Source of the DNA: Phocoena phocoena
Lineage: Eukaryota; Chordata; Mammalia; Artiodactyla; Phocoenidae
Assembly (NCBI RefSeq): GCF_963924675.1
Contig: NC_089230.1
Span: 744,001 to 808,000, forward strand
Direction: 5' to 3'
Length of the DNA: 64,000 bases
The position numbers were made by a program, and so were the translations under genes. The notes below the pieces were generated by a model. It was given only the letters and a program-made list of their open reading frames with translations, had not been told where the DNA came from and did no database searches. Positions 1 to 12,115 of this stretch are shown piece after piece (position 1 is the first letter of the stretch; each line of letters opens with the position of its first letter).

Positions 1-2150
1 ACAGTCCGTTTCTTCACACACCTTCATGCACTGTGGCTCCTGCTTGTCAGAAAGTTCATCGCGTTTTCTTCCGTTGGCTATGTTAATTGTTCAATATCTT
101 TAAGCATATTTTCCCTGAGGGTTGTGAATAAAGTATTTTATTCAGCTTGGCACAGTAGCTGGCATGTGGAGGGGGACTGAATACCATCTGCTGCACGGCT
201 CGGGGGGAGCAGGTATTCCTCAGCTGTTGCTAAAAAAAAGATAAACAAAGCTGCGTAAGCAACCCCCGCCCCAGAGCTCAGTGGCCTGAAACGACCCCTG
301 GATCTCCCGCTATGTGGTTGCCTGCTGGCTCCACGCCACTGGGACGCCTTCCTGCTAGACCTGCAGGGAGCGTGGGTGGATCTGACCTGCCGGATGGCAG
401 AAGATGCAGGCAGGTGCAGGAATCTTGGGAAACCATGGCAGGGATTCCAGCTCCTGCAGCCTCGCGGCAGGTGGGATCGTGCACTTGCCAAACGCCACCA
501 CCTGCTTCCCGAAACTTGGGAGCCCCATGGCCTCTCACCCTGCTGTCCCTATCCCACACCAGTGGGTTCTAGACGGGAACCTTGTTCTAGAAACCCTAGG
601 AGCTAGAGCACCCCAGACACCCAGCATCCCTGCCGCAAGGCGTGCACAGAGGGCTCAGGGTCCCCGTGAGCTCCTTCTCAACCCTTATCGCCGGGCGCCA
701 TCTGGTCCTGGGGCCTGCGGCTGGTGCCACCGCCTGGAGCAGCTGGGGGCTCCTTCTGATGCAGCCCTGAGGGGCTCATCGTTTCCCCTTGTGGCTCTTC
801 CCCCCTCTCACGGATGGGGGTGCAGCACGTCCTCCTCCCGGAGGGGAGAGCCGTCCCCCAGAGCGTGGGCACTGAGAAACACGGGGCCCCCTGGATGTTC
901 GGGGTCTTCTTCCCCCCTCTGGCTCACACGTCTCACCTCCAGAGGACGCACGACTTCCGGCTCCAGATCCTATTTGGCTGACACCCTCAAGGCCAGGGAC
1001 CAGGGGAGGCAGTCAGGTTTCCTGCTGAGTGAAAGATGCCCCAGCTCAGATGCTGAAGGGACACGGCTGTCCCTGTGACGTGAGGATAAGTGGCTCCTGG
1101 TAAAAACACACACAGAGCATCTGCCAAGGTTGACAGCCTGCGGCCAGGGGCTTGCTGGCTTGGCGGGCAAGCACGGAACTCCCCTGGAACAGCAAGTTTG
1201 CACGTGGTCCCCATCTTGTTAAGCATATAAAATACACCTTTGTTTTCCAAGGGGCATGTATTGCATGCAGGCCAAATCAGGATCATAGGAACTAAAAGCT
1301 CTTCATTTTCCAAGTGGTTGAGAGCGGCGCTAATCTGTGCCGGCCCCCAGGGGATGCGCTGTTGCTTTTGGCTTCGATCTTCTGCTGAGTACGAGTCTAG
1401 TTCCTTCCCTCCAGTGACCCGTCCCGCAGAGAGGGAGCTGGGGGCACTGCCAGCGGCTGTGCAGGTTGGTGCACGTGTGCGCCTGGGAGCCCGGGAGTCA
1501 CAGGCCAGCAGGTCCACCGTGAGGCCGACTTCGGGCTGAGGCCACTTGTCACCGAGCCCCCTTCCCAGCCTCCTCCTGGGTGTGTGCACGGCACCGAGTG
1601 GGTCCAGCTGTGTGTGTTACTGGGACCCCTCGTGGTCAGTGGGCTGCCCCAGCCTCGCCGTGGTCAGACCCTGGGATGGAGACCCCTCTCCCCAGGGTCA
1701 AGGCGGCCACGTGGCCTCTGCAGACGCTGCTCCCGGCATCTCCCATGAAACGAGGGCCCTCTTTGCCAGCCACCCAGGCACGTGCTTTTTCAGAAATGTC
1801 ATTCTCCCTCACCAATGGGTTCCCCATCTTGCGGCGAGGGAAGGTCTTCTGGGCTGCTTTAGGTAGGGAGGGACGGTGATGTGTGTGGCACTGGTTACGC
1901 ATGACTCCACACCCCAAAAATCACAGAGTCTGGGCTTCTCTCTGGGGGCTGCTCCTCTAGCCCCGCCGGGCACAGGTCTGACTCAGCCGCTCGGAGCTGC
2001 TGGGGTGCTGCCGGAAACCGCCCGACGTACACATGGCCCCCCTCCATCTGGCCTGAATACTGTGAGCCCTAGTATTGGGGAGGGTAATTCTTCCCACTTT
2101 CTGTCTCTTTTTCAGCGTTAACTATTCTAGGCCTTGTGCCTTTCCGTATA
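1..2150. other. GC-rich unassigned sequence
   Basis: No recognisable gene or repeat. Several overlapping open frames occur on both strands, the longest 224 codons at 404-1078 (+). They lie in C/G-rich sequence where stop codons are rare, and none shows a domain, signal peptide or membrane segment I recognise. The mutual overlap of frames on both strands argues for chance. An unrecognised exon cannot be excluded. Confidence 0.5.
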
Positions 2151-2270
2151 ACACTTAGGAGAAGCTTGTCTATATATACAAAAAAAAAAAAGCTGGACGT
2201 TTGCGAACAATTGTATGAAACCCATAGACCAACTTGGGGAAAACTGACATCTTGACTGAGTCATGCAGCT
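2150..2270 (-). mobile_element. Old L1 ORF2 fragment
   Basis: Contains wording such as 'accaacttggggaaaactga' after an A-run, which resembles the antisense of the L1 ORF2 3' half. The equivalent segment of the better preserved L1 lies near 59385. Heavily diverged, so boundaries are approximate. 2270-2578 is AT-rich with no further feature that I can name. Confidence 0.4.
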
Positions 2271-2583
2271 CATGCACTTACATATACCAGTTACCAGCCA
2301 TCATTGCCGGTATTCTGACTTTCTTCTTTAAAACTTAAATAACAAATCATACCAACTGTTTTGATGTCAATTCTGATAAATTTCTTTCCTCATTAGTTAA
2401 TATATGAGCTGGTCGTTTTCCATTTTCATCCTCTTTTATTTTTAGCAGTTTCAAATTGTTTTTGAAGTAAGAAACTTTAAATTATAAATCAGCAGTATAT
2501 CTAATAAACGCTTTTCTCATCGCTTACCTATATATGTTTATATTTAACTTCCAATGTTCTTATGTACTTATAGCTTACAGGAT

Positions 2584-2592
<9 letters not shown>

Positions 2593-2619
<27 letters not shown>

Positions 2620-2810
2620 GGTACGCGGGCTTCTCACTGCAGTGGCCTCTCCCGTTGCGGAGCACAGGCTCCGGATGCGCAGGCTCAGCGGCCATGGCTC
2701 ATGGGCCCAGCCGCTCCGCGGCATGTGGGATCTTCCCGGACCGGGGTACGAACCCACGTCCCCTGCATCGGCAGGCGGACTCTCAACCACTGCGCCACCA
2801 GGGAAGCCCC
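2593..2810 (-). mobile_element. Young CHR-type cetacean SINE
   Basis: tRNA-derived SINE in reverse orientation. The poly-A tail appears as a T-run at about 2589-2617 and the body ends at the inverted tRNA-like head (tgcgccaccagggaagcccc). It is flanked by a perfect 14-bp target-site duplication, aggattcaattttt, at 2579-2592 and 2811-2824. Perfect duplications and close similarity to the copies at 6.3, 23.5, 46.4 and 62.2 kb indicate recent, L1-driven insertion. The long frames crossing it are translations of the SINE, not genes. Confidence 0.95.
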
Positions 2811-2824
2811 AGGATTCAATTTTT

Positions 2825-3229
2825 ATATCCCATTACCCATTTAAAAATTTTACTTACAACTTTGATTTTGGGGTGTACACTTTATTTAACGTTTGTACAA
2901 TTATTTGTGCGGTGTGAGTACCTCGATGGGTAATTACGTCTTGGGAGTCACCCACTGTGTAACTGGCACATTTTAATAAATGCCTCTGTGCCTGTTTTAG
3001 CAAGTGTACTGATTACCTGCAGCACCATTCCTGGTAAACCTTTCTGCCCAGAGAGGAAGTGCTGTAACTGTTCGCGTTCGGAATCCCCATTTAACAGCTT
3101 TCTTCCCCGTTTACTAGAGGAAACTCCGGTGCTACAGGAAGTACATTTCTGATGACTCCTGTGGGTAGTCTCAGTCTGGCTAATTCTCCATGCTGGAATT
3201 TAATCCCCACCAACTCAAACCTGCCTTCC
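2825..3229. other. Unassigned AT-rich spacer
   Basis: No gene, RNA or recognisable repeat seen. Confidence 0.5.
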
Positions 3230-3385
3230 TTCATCTTACTGAGGGCCTCACACCTTTCCACACCTGCCTATTCAATTCCATGGCAACATTGTGGGAAAGG
3301 TGTCATTATCACCGCTTCTTGTGAGGGAAACTTGGGATTCTTGAAGGTATCTTGCCCAAGATACCACATGGAACCATAACTCAAA
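3230..3385 (-). mobile_element. MIR SINE fragment
   Basis: Matches the antisense MIR pattern: a 'cattatcaccgc' block, then 'gagggaaacttggg', then 'tcttgcccaagataccacat', corresponding to the consensus order of attatccc, gaggaaactgagg and cttgcccaaggtcacac. Strongly diverged, as expected of an element predating placental radiation. Confidence 0.6.
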
Positions 3386-3389
3386 TACA

Positions 3390-4380
3390 GCTTTCTTTTT
3401 TTAATAGATATATATTCCAAGGAAAATGTGGCAAATGCCTGGTTATTGCGTGTCTGGCTTCATAGACTAACATACTGCTCATCGTCTCCAAGCATAATTA
3501 GAAGTGCAGTGTGATAATAACATGTACCAAATCATTTTTGGATTTGGATTAGCTGATTAAAAAGGAAAAGGAAAACCTACATCCTTGTGCTCCATTCCCA
3601 CGTACATAAGCAAGTGAAACAAGCTGGTTCGTTTCGTATCGCTCTGTAACTAGCAGCTGAAAGTAACAGAATCCTAGGAGGTGAGGACCTCACACCTGCG
3701 TCTTGCTGAGCGTGTGTGTTTGTCTGGTGAGGGGAGATGCATCCGGGTTATCCGTTGGGCGGAAGATCGAGTGATCTTTCCCTATTTTAACAATGTTGCT
3801 AGATGTGATCGTCATATCTCAAAAGCCTTTGCAAAACTCACCAATACCTGTACGTATGATTTTAGAAGCCACATTAAACACGTGACATATGATTTAACAG
3901 CACACATATGCATGAATGTCGCTCTTACAAAGTTTCTTCTCTGCATGCAGAAAAAAGAGTTTTTTTAAGCATATTGCTAGTTGGGTAGTATCTTTAAGAT
4001 ATTTTAAATAACGTTCGCCTTTATAACCAGTTTCCTCTTATTGTGCAAGTAACCACAGACAGGAGGCGAAGAACTTGTAGGTTTTTGACCTAGGAACTGC
4101 TGAGTGGTGGTAACACTTGCGGGTTTGGAGAAAAGCACTTTGGGTGGGAGAGGAAGTGCCCTGAGTTCAGGACCTTCGTGAGACAGTGATGGAGCTGCCT
4201 CCGAGGCCGTGGTACAGATGCTTCTGAGCCGACTTTTGGCATTTGCTGCCGTTGGCAAACCTGTGTATTGTTTCATGGTTGTCGGCTTCTCTCCATCGTC
4301 CATCCTGAGTGCTGGCTGCTGGAAAGGCTGTGGGCGTCCTTAGTCATTTCAGGGGAACGGCCTTTGGCCTCGCTGACCCT
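3390..4380. other. Unassigned spacer
   Basis: Mixed AT-rich sequence. The 95-codon and 99-codon frames here (3681-3968 + and 4004-4303 -) have no recognisable domain. Nothing else seen. Confidence 0.45.
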
Positions 4381-5439
4381 CACTAGGATCTCTCTACTTT
4401 TTCTTTAGTTTTTGCTCTTGTCTTTTTTCTCTCCTCCTGTGTTTAGTACCATTCATTTGTACGTTTCTAGCTTGTTCAGTTGAATATTTCACTTATTTTC
4501 AGACTATTTTCTCTCTTAATGTTCACATTTAAGCCTATAAATTTCTCTCAAAGTACCAGTTTAGTTTCAGTTCTGGCACGAAGTACTTCTGTCTTCATTT
4601 AGTGTTAACTATTTTAAAATTTCTGTAACAGTTTCCTTTGTAGTCAATGAATTACTTAGGAATGCTTTGCTTTGTTTTGTTTTGTTTACGTTTCTGACCT
4701 AGTCCCTGGGATAGTGACCTGATTCCTGATTAATTTTCATAAAATTTCCACGTGTTTCTGAAAAAAATGCATATATTATATGTCTGTTGTTACAGGATTC
4801 TACTTAATATCCATTATGTCATATCTTTTGGATCAAACTTGATGCTGTTTTTCAGATCTTCTGAAACCTTATAATTGATTATATTTGCCCTTTGACCTGT
4901 GGGTTTGTAATGAGGATGAATTAAAATCTGCCTCTGCATTTATGCTTCTTCAGTGTTTCCTGTATCCCTTCCAGCTTCTGCATTAGGTGTCCTGACACTG
5001 TGTGTAGTTTGTGATCATTGGTCTTCCCAGGGATTTCGCTTTGTATTATTATTTTTCATTCATTTTATTTCCCACTTATGTTTTTGGAGTTAAATTAATT
5101 TTCTTTTATCTTATATTAACAGCACTAAACCAACTTTATATTGGTTAATATTTATGTGGCATAATTTTCTCATCTTTTTACTTTCAGTCTCTCTAGTTGA
5201 ATTTCTTAATTTTATAGTTGCTGCCTTTTAACTGGAGAATTTACCCATTCATGATATTTTGGACTACTGATACATAACGTTTAGACTTACTTTTACGAAT
5301 GAGTTTTGCTGTGTTTCATCCTGTGCTTTGACTCTTTTGTTTCCCTTTCTGCCTCTGAGAGGTTGATTTTTTAAATATTGTTCCCAGTGTCGGTTGGAAG
5401 CTCAAGATTGTAGTTTGTGTTGTTTTAACTGTTACCCTT

Positions 5440-5699
5440 TAAAAGTATTTATTTATCTGTTTATTTATGTTTTGGCTGTATCGGGCCTTAGTTGCAGCAC
5501 GCGGGCTCTTCGTTGTGGTGTGTGGGCTTCTCTCTAGTTGTGGCGCACAGGCTCCAGAGTGCGTGGTCTCTGTAGTTGTGACACGTGGGCTTAGTTGCCC
5601 CGAGGCATGTGGGATATTAGTTCCCTGACCAGGGATCGAACTGGCGTCCCCTGCATTGCAAGACAGATTCTTAACCACTGGACCTCCAGGGAAATCCCC
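5440..5699 (-). mobile_element. Older CHR-type SINE
   Basis: Reverse-oriented tRNA-derived SINE with an A/T-rich simple tail (tatttatttatctgtttatt) and the inverted head 'ccactggacctccagggaaa'. It differs from the young copies in carrying 'gttgtggcgcacaggctcc'-type modules. An imperfect duplication of about 18 bp flanks it: gttttaactgttaccctt before (about 5422-5439) and gtttttaactattaccctt after (5700-5718). The mismatches imply an older insertion than the 2.6 or 62.2 kb copies. Confidence 0.85.
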
Positions 5700-6234
5700 G
5701 TTTTTAACTATTACCCTTAATACTGTAATGTATATACTTAACTATACATTTTAATGAAAGAATTTAAGGTTACTCTGTATCTCTGTTTCCACCTGGACAA
5801 GAAAAAAGATCTCAGAGGCTGATGTGGCGTAATGAGCGGTATTACTGTCTAGAGTTTTGATCAATTTCTGTGTCTGTTATTTTTTGTCTTTTTTCTTCCT
5901 CTAGGTTACCTTCTCTTGCTGAAAGACATCTTTTCATAATATCTTTTTATTTTTTTCCTTGAGGTATTGAAAGTAAGTGATAATATCTCTTGGTCTTTGT
6001 ATACCTGAAAATGTCCTCATTTTGTTGTCACTCCTAAATGATAGTTTAGCTTGGTATACATTTCTAGATTGACATAGTATTAACATATTAATAATAATAT
6101 TATTATTAACACTTTGAAAATATTATTTTATTGCTTCCTGATAATCTAATGCTGCTGGTAAGGAATTTGCCATCTGTCACCTCTTCAAATATTGTTTCTC
6201 CAAAACTGCCTTTATTATTGTGTTCTGCATTCTT

Positions 6235-6241
<7 letters not shown>

Positions 6242-6270
<29 letters not shown>
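6242..6270. repeat. (TA)n microsatellite
   Basis: About 14 uninterrupted TA units directly abut the T-run that is the tail of the next SINE. It may have expanded from the AT-rich target or from the SINE tail itself. Confidence 0.9.
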
Positions 6271-6287
<17 letters not shown>

Positions 6288-6489
6288 TTTTTTTTCTGCG
6301 GTACGCGGGCCTCTCACTGTTGTGGCCTCTCCCGTTGCGGAGCACAGGCTCCGGACGCGCAGGCTTAGCGGCTGTGGCTCACAGGCCCAGCCGCTCCGCG
6401 GCATGTGGGATCCTCCCGGACCGGGGCACGAACCCATGTCCCCTGCATCGGCAGGCAGACTCTCAACCACTGCGCCACCAGGGAAGCCC
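6271..6489 (-). mobile_element. Young CHR-type cetacean SINE
   Basis: Reverse-oriented young CHR SINE: T-run 6271-6295, body 6297-6489, ending in gggaagccc. Nearly identical to the copies at 2.6, 23.5 and 62.2 kb. A clean target-site duplication is not visible because the tail merges with the (TA)n tract. Translated products crossing it (for example 6131-6538) are artefacts. Confidence 0.93.
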
Positions 6490-7866
6490 TAGATATATTT
6501 TTGAAACCCTTAAAGTATCATCCATGGCTCTTAGCTGAGCTTTTATATTTTAAAATCAATTTGTCTCTCTAAGCTGAATTTTGGGTGATTCCTCAATATT
6601 ATATTCCAACCAACTTCTTTCAAATGTGTTTCGTCCTTGCAGGAAATGTTCTGCCACTTTTTTAATATCCATTTTTAAATTTCCAGTATGTTCTTTTACG
6701 TATCCACCTTCTTACACTTTACTGCAGTTTGTAAAATAATTTCTTTTTTTACATTTGGCTATTGTTCATTCATCTCTTTGGGGATTATAAGCATAACTTA
6801 TTTTCAATTACTCTTCAGACTATGTTTTTTTATTTCAGATTGACCTGGAATGCAGTTATCTTCCAGCTGTTATTTGGTTATGTGTCTTAGCATTCAATTT
6901 AAATGTGTTTTTATGATTTTAATTTACAGATTTATTTTTGGTCAAGAAGCATGCTTGGTCTTTCCCTTTCTCTTTCTCCACTGCTCTCTCCCTGAATTTG
7001 GTTTTTGCAATTGCTTCTTTCCAAGTTTTTTGGGACATAAGCGCAGAACCCGGTGACAGGAAGACCCCGGTTCTGGTCATCTGGCAGCTCATGTCAGGGT
7101 CTTCGCCCTTGACGACTCTAGGTCTCCGTTAGGCATGTGTTTAGCTCAAACTGCGGCACCAGGTCCTGGTGTAAATGTCAGCCTCCCTTCAGGAACCTGG
7201 AAGTCCCCACCATTCCTGGGCTCCAGCCTTTTTGTGGAGACTCACTCCCTGCCCGAAGCCGGGAGCCCAAGGCATAAGCTTGTGTTTCTGTTTCATTTCT
7301 GCTCATGGAAGAACTGCCTTGTTTTGAGCCTAGCTATGCCAGTTTATTTTTCTCTTGTTATATTTTATATATAGTTTTCTATATGTTTGAAATAAAGGAG
7401 CTGCTTCAAAGCTTTAATTAAAAACTTGATCTTAACTAGAAGTTTCATTTAGATATTGAATAATAGAACTGTAAGAGAGGTTAGGAATTTGGGATTTCAC
7501 ACTTCAGATGTAGTTTGCAAACTTAAAAAACAATTCCTAAGTAACCTCACCCTCACCCTACCCCCAAAATAGGCAATCTCCAGATTCATTGCCATAAATT
7601 TGACTTCACTTAGTCTATGAAAACCTATGAAAATTTTGGGCGTTATTGTTGAGGAAATGGCCACCTTCTCCCTTGGTCAGTTCTTTCTCAGGTGATGGCT
7701 GCAAACCGACATCATCCATTTCCCAGGAACCTGAAATTCCCATACACTGTTCAGTAACTTTTTTCTCCTTCAGAAAATATTCTTGCCTTCTGTAACAGTG
7801 AGAAGGGTCTCTACTTGATAAAATATGTGAGTGATTATCTCAGTCCAATTCTTTTTATGCAGCAGT

Positions 7867-7867
<1 letters not shown>

Positions 7868-7906
<39 letters not shown>
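7868..7906. repeat. (GT)n microsatellite
   Basis: About 19 perfect GT units. Such tracts can adopt Z-DNA and are usually polymorphic in length. Confidence 0.97.
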
Positions 7907-7908
<2 letters not shown>

Positions 7909-8407
7909 TCAGTGATATATGGATAGTCTAAACTAGCCCATAAAGTTGATTATCCACTTGGAAGTTCAGCTCCTGAACTTGGGCCCTGTCATCAACAAAG
8001 GTGAAGTTTTAGGCAGGTCAAGGTTACAATGCTTCACTCTGGAGATTTCCAGGCCATGAAGAGAGTCGTTGGTTCTTTAGAGATATTGGATAAGTAGAAA
8101 TACCGCACGTTCTTCTAGTTATTTGAAGCACAGATTCTGCCCTTCTGAGCTGGAGTCTGGAATGCCAAGTGGGCTGCGTCTGCGGAGTGTGAGGTGTGGG
8201 GAGAGCAGCCCTTGGGATGGTGTCTGGTCCAGCATCTCACTTCTATCTGCACGGAAGCTGCAGAACCGGGAGTCCCACGCCGGCCCGTGAGTGGACTCTG
8301 GCAGGTCTGTGGATCCTTTCCTTTCAAGCGGGAAGCACTGCACACCCATTCCCAGCCCTGAGGAGGCAGCGCTGGGAGTCGGAAAAGCTCCCTGCCCCCT
8401 AACCCCC

Positions 8408-8545
8408 GCCAGACCCCTTCCTGCCCGCGGCCACCTGCCCCCCCAGACCCCTTCCTGCACCCAGACCCCTTCCTGCACTCAGACCCCCTCCACACCCAGA
8501 TCCCCCCCGACACCCAGATCCCACCCCCGACACAGCCAGATCTCC
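8408..8545. repeat. C-rich minisatellite, about 18-bp unit
   Basis: Imperfect tandem copies of a unit close to agaccccttcctgcaccc, decaying downstream into shorter 'acacccagatcccccccg' versions. The C-rich strand is the + strand. The repetitive PQTPSCTQTPSCTQTPS-like translation in one frame comes from the repeat and is not a protein. Confidence 0.85.
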
Positions 8546-9719
8546 ACGCTGACCCTGAGCAGCAGGGATTCATTCCCTGGGCCTCACCCTGCAGACTCCC
8601 AAAGCCTCTTGGAGACAAACAGACCTGTTAAGTAGCCCTCCCCTCCCCAGGGCCTGTCTGCTCCTGGGTGGAAAGCAGCCAGTTCCTGGCCTTACCTGCC
8701 CTGCAGGAGTCCAGGGCACACGGGTCAAACTACCTCTAATAACGACGCAGGAAGTTTTGGGGTCAGGAAGGACACAGTTGCTGGAAGCCTCTGTGCGGAG
8801 GAAATGTCCCATGGCGTCCCCAATGGCTGGGTGACCCTGCCCCCCGGCTCATCCTGAAGCCTCTGTGTGGAGGATGGGCTGTTCCACAGTGAACGCCTCC
8901 CTGGGTGAGTGGCTCAGTGCTGAGCCGTCCGGGGGAGTCTAGCCAGGGCAGACCCCTGTGTCTCCATCCAAATCCCACCCAGGCCCAGAGGCACCTCCCG
9001 CGGAGCACAGGGCGGAGACCCGAGCTGGGCCGGGGCTGGTGGAGCTGAGTTACAGGAGCGGCTCACGGGCAAAGCCAGAAGGACAACCACAAAATATTTC
9101 CACATGTCAGACTTCAGCACACTTAAACGACGTGGAAATATTTACCCTGGATTAGAGACTTCGAGAAGTAATTAAATGATAGAATTTAAGTCTTTGGAGA
9201 GCTTAGCCTTGGCCCATGGTGGGACCGTCTGGAGATATTTCAGAAACCATGGTACCCAGACCCATCCCGGAAGCTCTGAGTTAATTGACCACGAGTGGGA
9301 TCTGGGTAATAGCCAAGGACCCTCCATGAGACCTGGATAATCAGACAACAGGCTGAGACGGACACGATCTGACCAGTGCCCTGTGGGAGAGACAGGTTAC
9401 ACACTGTGGAGGTGGGCGATGCTACAGCATGGGACTTTCTTTTCTGAAATCTGTAAAACGAAACAGGTGACCATCCAGGCTGCAACGGGGGAACAGTGGT
9501 GTGGTGCCTTCTCCAGCTTTTCTCTGCCGTGATGGCCTGTGAAACTAACACTCAAATATAAGCTAGTTTTAGGCTTTTAATCCAAACTGAATCCTTGCAC
9601 TTAACTGCCTCTGTCAAGGCAAAGCACCTGTGTGGAGACACTGTTAAAGGTTTCCGCTGTGGAGGTGTTACATATGTTAGTTTGCACCCATATTAGTTCT
9701 TGCCGTGTGTGTGCCTCAA

Positions 9720-9870
9720 TCCCCAATCTGGAACACAGTTACAGTACTGACCCCACTTGACAGATGATAAAACTGAGGTACAGAGAGGCTGGATAATTTA
9801 CCAGAGGTTCCATAACTGGTAACTGGTCCACTTGCCTGTGAGTCTGCACTATTTCTGCCTCAATCACAGG
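9720..9870 (-). mobile_element. MIR SINE fragment
   Basis: Antisense MIR landmarks in order: 'cccacttgacagatgataaa', 'actgaggtacagagaggct', 'aatttaccagaggttccata', then 'gtgagtctgcactatttctg'. Directly precedes a young L1 tail. Confidence 0.7.
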
Positions 9871-9877
9871 GAAATCC

Positions 9878-10293
9878 TTTTTTTTTTTTTTTTAACAAGA
9901 TATTGAATATAGTTCCCTGTGCTATCCAGTAGGTCCTTGTTGTTTATTTTATGTATATATACACACAAGTAGTGTGTATCTGTTAACCCCAAATTTCTCA
10001 TTTATCTACCCTCGCATTCCCCTTTGGTAACCATAAGTTTGTTCTCTGCATCTGTGTCTGTTTTGTAAGTTCATTTATATCATTTTTTTTTAGATTCCAC
10101 ATATAAGTGATATCATATGATATTTGTCTTTTTCTGTCTGACTTACTTCGCTTAGTATGATAATCTCTAGGTCCATCCATGTTGCTGCAAATGGCATCAT
10201 TTCGTTCCTTTTTATGGCTGAGTAGTATTCCATTGTACATTCATACCACATCTTCTTTATCCATTCATCTGTCGACGGACGTTTAGGTTGCTT
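9878..10293 (-). mobile_element. 5'-truncated L1 (3'UTR plus ORF2 C-terminus)
   Basis: Begins with a T-run (9878-9892), followed by L1 3'UTR text (gttccctgtgctatccagta) and the ORF2 C-terminal coding end in reverse ('ggtccatccatgttgctgca', 'tggctgagtagtattccatt'). The surviving frame is only 80 codons and similarity stops near 10293. A different 3'UTR subtype from the copies at 14.6, 46.6, 53.5 and 57.7 kb. No convincing target-site duplication was seen. Confidence 0.88.
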
Positions 10294-11849
10294 TATCCTT
10301 GGTCTTCTTACGATTTTATTCCATGCTGTCCTCTAAAGTTTTGTGCCAGGTTAAAAAAGGGGAAAGAGAGTTGGAGAGCTCTCCTTTTGTTTTCATGCTG
10401 GCTACCAAACAAAATATAGAAATGTAATAGGATAAGGGGGTTTTAATCGTGGATTAAAAAAGGTCAAACCCAACCCATCATACTGTCCCCGTAAAGAGAG
10501 CTAATTCAAACTGGCTCTGTACCAACCATTCTCATACAGCTATTTCTCCTTTTCTACTCACTGTCCTGTTTGAAGTAACTGCATAAGAACAGCATTGAAT
10601 ACAATCTTAAAATTCTGCTTTAGAGAACATTTGAAAGTCTGTTTTCATTTTAAGTTTCTTCTTTTGATGGGCAAGGCTGAACAGTAAGTTTTTCATGGAG
10701 ATTTCAGACCTGCCCCCTCATCTACCACACGGTCTCCCAAAGCATGTGAGCAAAGCAAATTCTTACCAGGCCCAAGACAAACAACAGCTGTGCCGGAGAG
10801 TCTGGTAGCTGATTCGTCTTGGCACAGATATGCCTTGTGTTTCAATTAGGCAGGAACCCAAGTCTGACAATTAAACAGTGACATGCCTTTCTCTCTTCAC
10901 GCCAGCAACGTATAGGGGCTTTCTCTCCCTTTGCGTCCGTGCTGTTAGCGGTGGCATTAATGATCAGGGACGCCACCACGTCACAGGACGTGTGGAAGGT
11001 GGATTTCCCATCTGGCGTTCCCGTGATCTCCTCGTCACCTCCGACGGGGAGGGGTAGATGGGTTTTCCGGGGAGCATGGAGTCATGGGTCTCTGGGTGTG
11101 AAAGTGTTCAGCTATTGGGACGATTTTCAGATCAAACAGTTTTAAGCAAATAAGACTAAACATGCTTCTCTTACGGCGTTTTTCATTAATTGCCCTTAAC
11201 ACTCCAACCTGCTAAGCCGGGTTGAAATAGAGATTTACTCATGCCCACTGCTCAGAGTAGATGCGGTGCTTTTTCTTTTTTTTTTGTTTTGTTTCTTTGC
11301 TTTTGTTTGTTTGTTTTGCAAGGATGCTCTGAGTTTGGGGATTTATTTACATTTAGGAAAGACATCTAGTGAAAGGATGGTTTGTAGATAACCCCACAGG
11401 CCAAATTAGAAAAGAATTGTGTCTTATGCTGGATTCATGCAGGAAAAATAGTACATTGGAAATGTTTGGATTTTATTCGCATGACGGTTATGGCCTACGT
11501 TTGGTTACTTCTTGTTATTCACTTTCTCCTAGTTCCTTGTTGACCTAGGACCTTGCTCATGGGGTTTACCGCCCTTCACAAGCAAGTCGGTCCTATTGTC
11601 TGGGGGTGGCAGCTCTCACTGCAGGCAAAGGCCAGAAGGCCCTGCCCGGCCCCTGATGGGTCAGCCAAGGATTGAGGGTGGATGTCCAGCCAAGCCAGGC
11701 TTTCCCTGCTGTCTTCAAGCTGGCGCCCCTTCTCTCTCTGAAATGCTTTCCTTAGTTTACACGTGGAGCTCACTTACACATCATGGCACCTTCTCACATT
11801 CTAATCAAAATGCAGGAGATGTTCCTGGCTGTCACAGAGGAGGGTGATA
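10294..11849. other. Unassigned spacer
   Basis: Repeat-poor sequence with one T/G-rich stretch at 11270-11320. No gene recognised. 10600-10930 is a repeat-free block of ordinary complexity and would be a reasonable place to look for conserved non-coding sequence. Confidence 0.4.
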
Positions 11850-12115
11850 TTTAGATGATAAAATAATAGTATTTACTATATGCCAAGTACTGTTCCAAGA
11901 CTTTATTGATGTTAACTTAGTTCTCAGATCCCCTGAAGTAGATGCTGTTCTCATCCCCGTTTTATAGATAAAGAAGTTGAGGCAGAAGAGGTTAGGTAAC
12001 TTTGTCCCGATCTTATGGATGAAAACATTGAGGCAGGTGATCTTGTGTAACTTCACTGAGAGGACACGGCTGCTGAAGGGCAGCTCGAGGTTCGAACCCC
12101 ACAGCCTGACCCGAC
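11850..12115 (-). mobile_element. MIR SINE with internal duplication
   Basis: Antisense MIR: 'tatgccaagtactgttccaa', 'catccccgttttatagataa', 'gaggcagaagaggttaggta', then 'cgaggttcgaaccccacagc', the inverted tRNA-like B-box area. The 'gttttatagat...gaggcag...gtaactt' module occurs twice in tandem (about 11960-12003 and 12012-12054), which the consensus MIR does not have. Confidence 0.8.

Larger units (their letters stand above)
4380..7390 (-). mobile_element. Old, diverged L1, reverse orientation
   Basis: AT-rich sequence whose order of landmarks follows the antisense of an old L1: ORF2 5'-half-like text around 4600-5100, then an ORF2/ORF1-junction-like segment near 6000-6080 ('acctgaaaatgtcctcattt'), analogous to the better preserved L1 at 61.9-62.1 kb, then ORF1 and 5'UTR-like sequence to about 7390. 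It is interrupted by SINEs at 5440-5699 and 6271-6489. No open frame survives. Boundaries, especially beyond 6850, are uncertain. HAL1 is an alternative family. Confidence 0.5.
7391..9719. other. Unassigned spacer with GC-rich centre
   Basis: Apart from the GT microsatellite (7868-7906) and the C-rich minisatellite (8408-8545) I see no gene or repeat. 8115-9120 is GC-rich and open in several frames on both strands. Those frames overlap one another and partly translate the minisatellite, so they are treated as chance. Confidence 0.45.

Noticed and set aside
404..1078. 224-codon + strand frame near the window start
   Set aside because: GC-rich, overlapped by several other frames, proline/serine/arginine-rich without recognisable domain.
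8408..8545. Possible CRISPR-like array
   Set aside because: Units are contiguous and degenerate with no unique spacers, and the genome is mammalian; it is a minisatellite.
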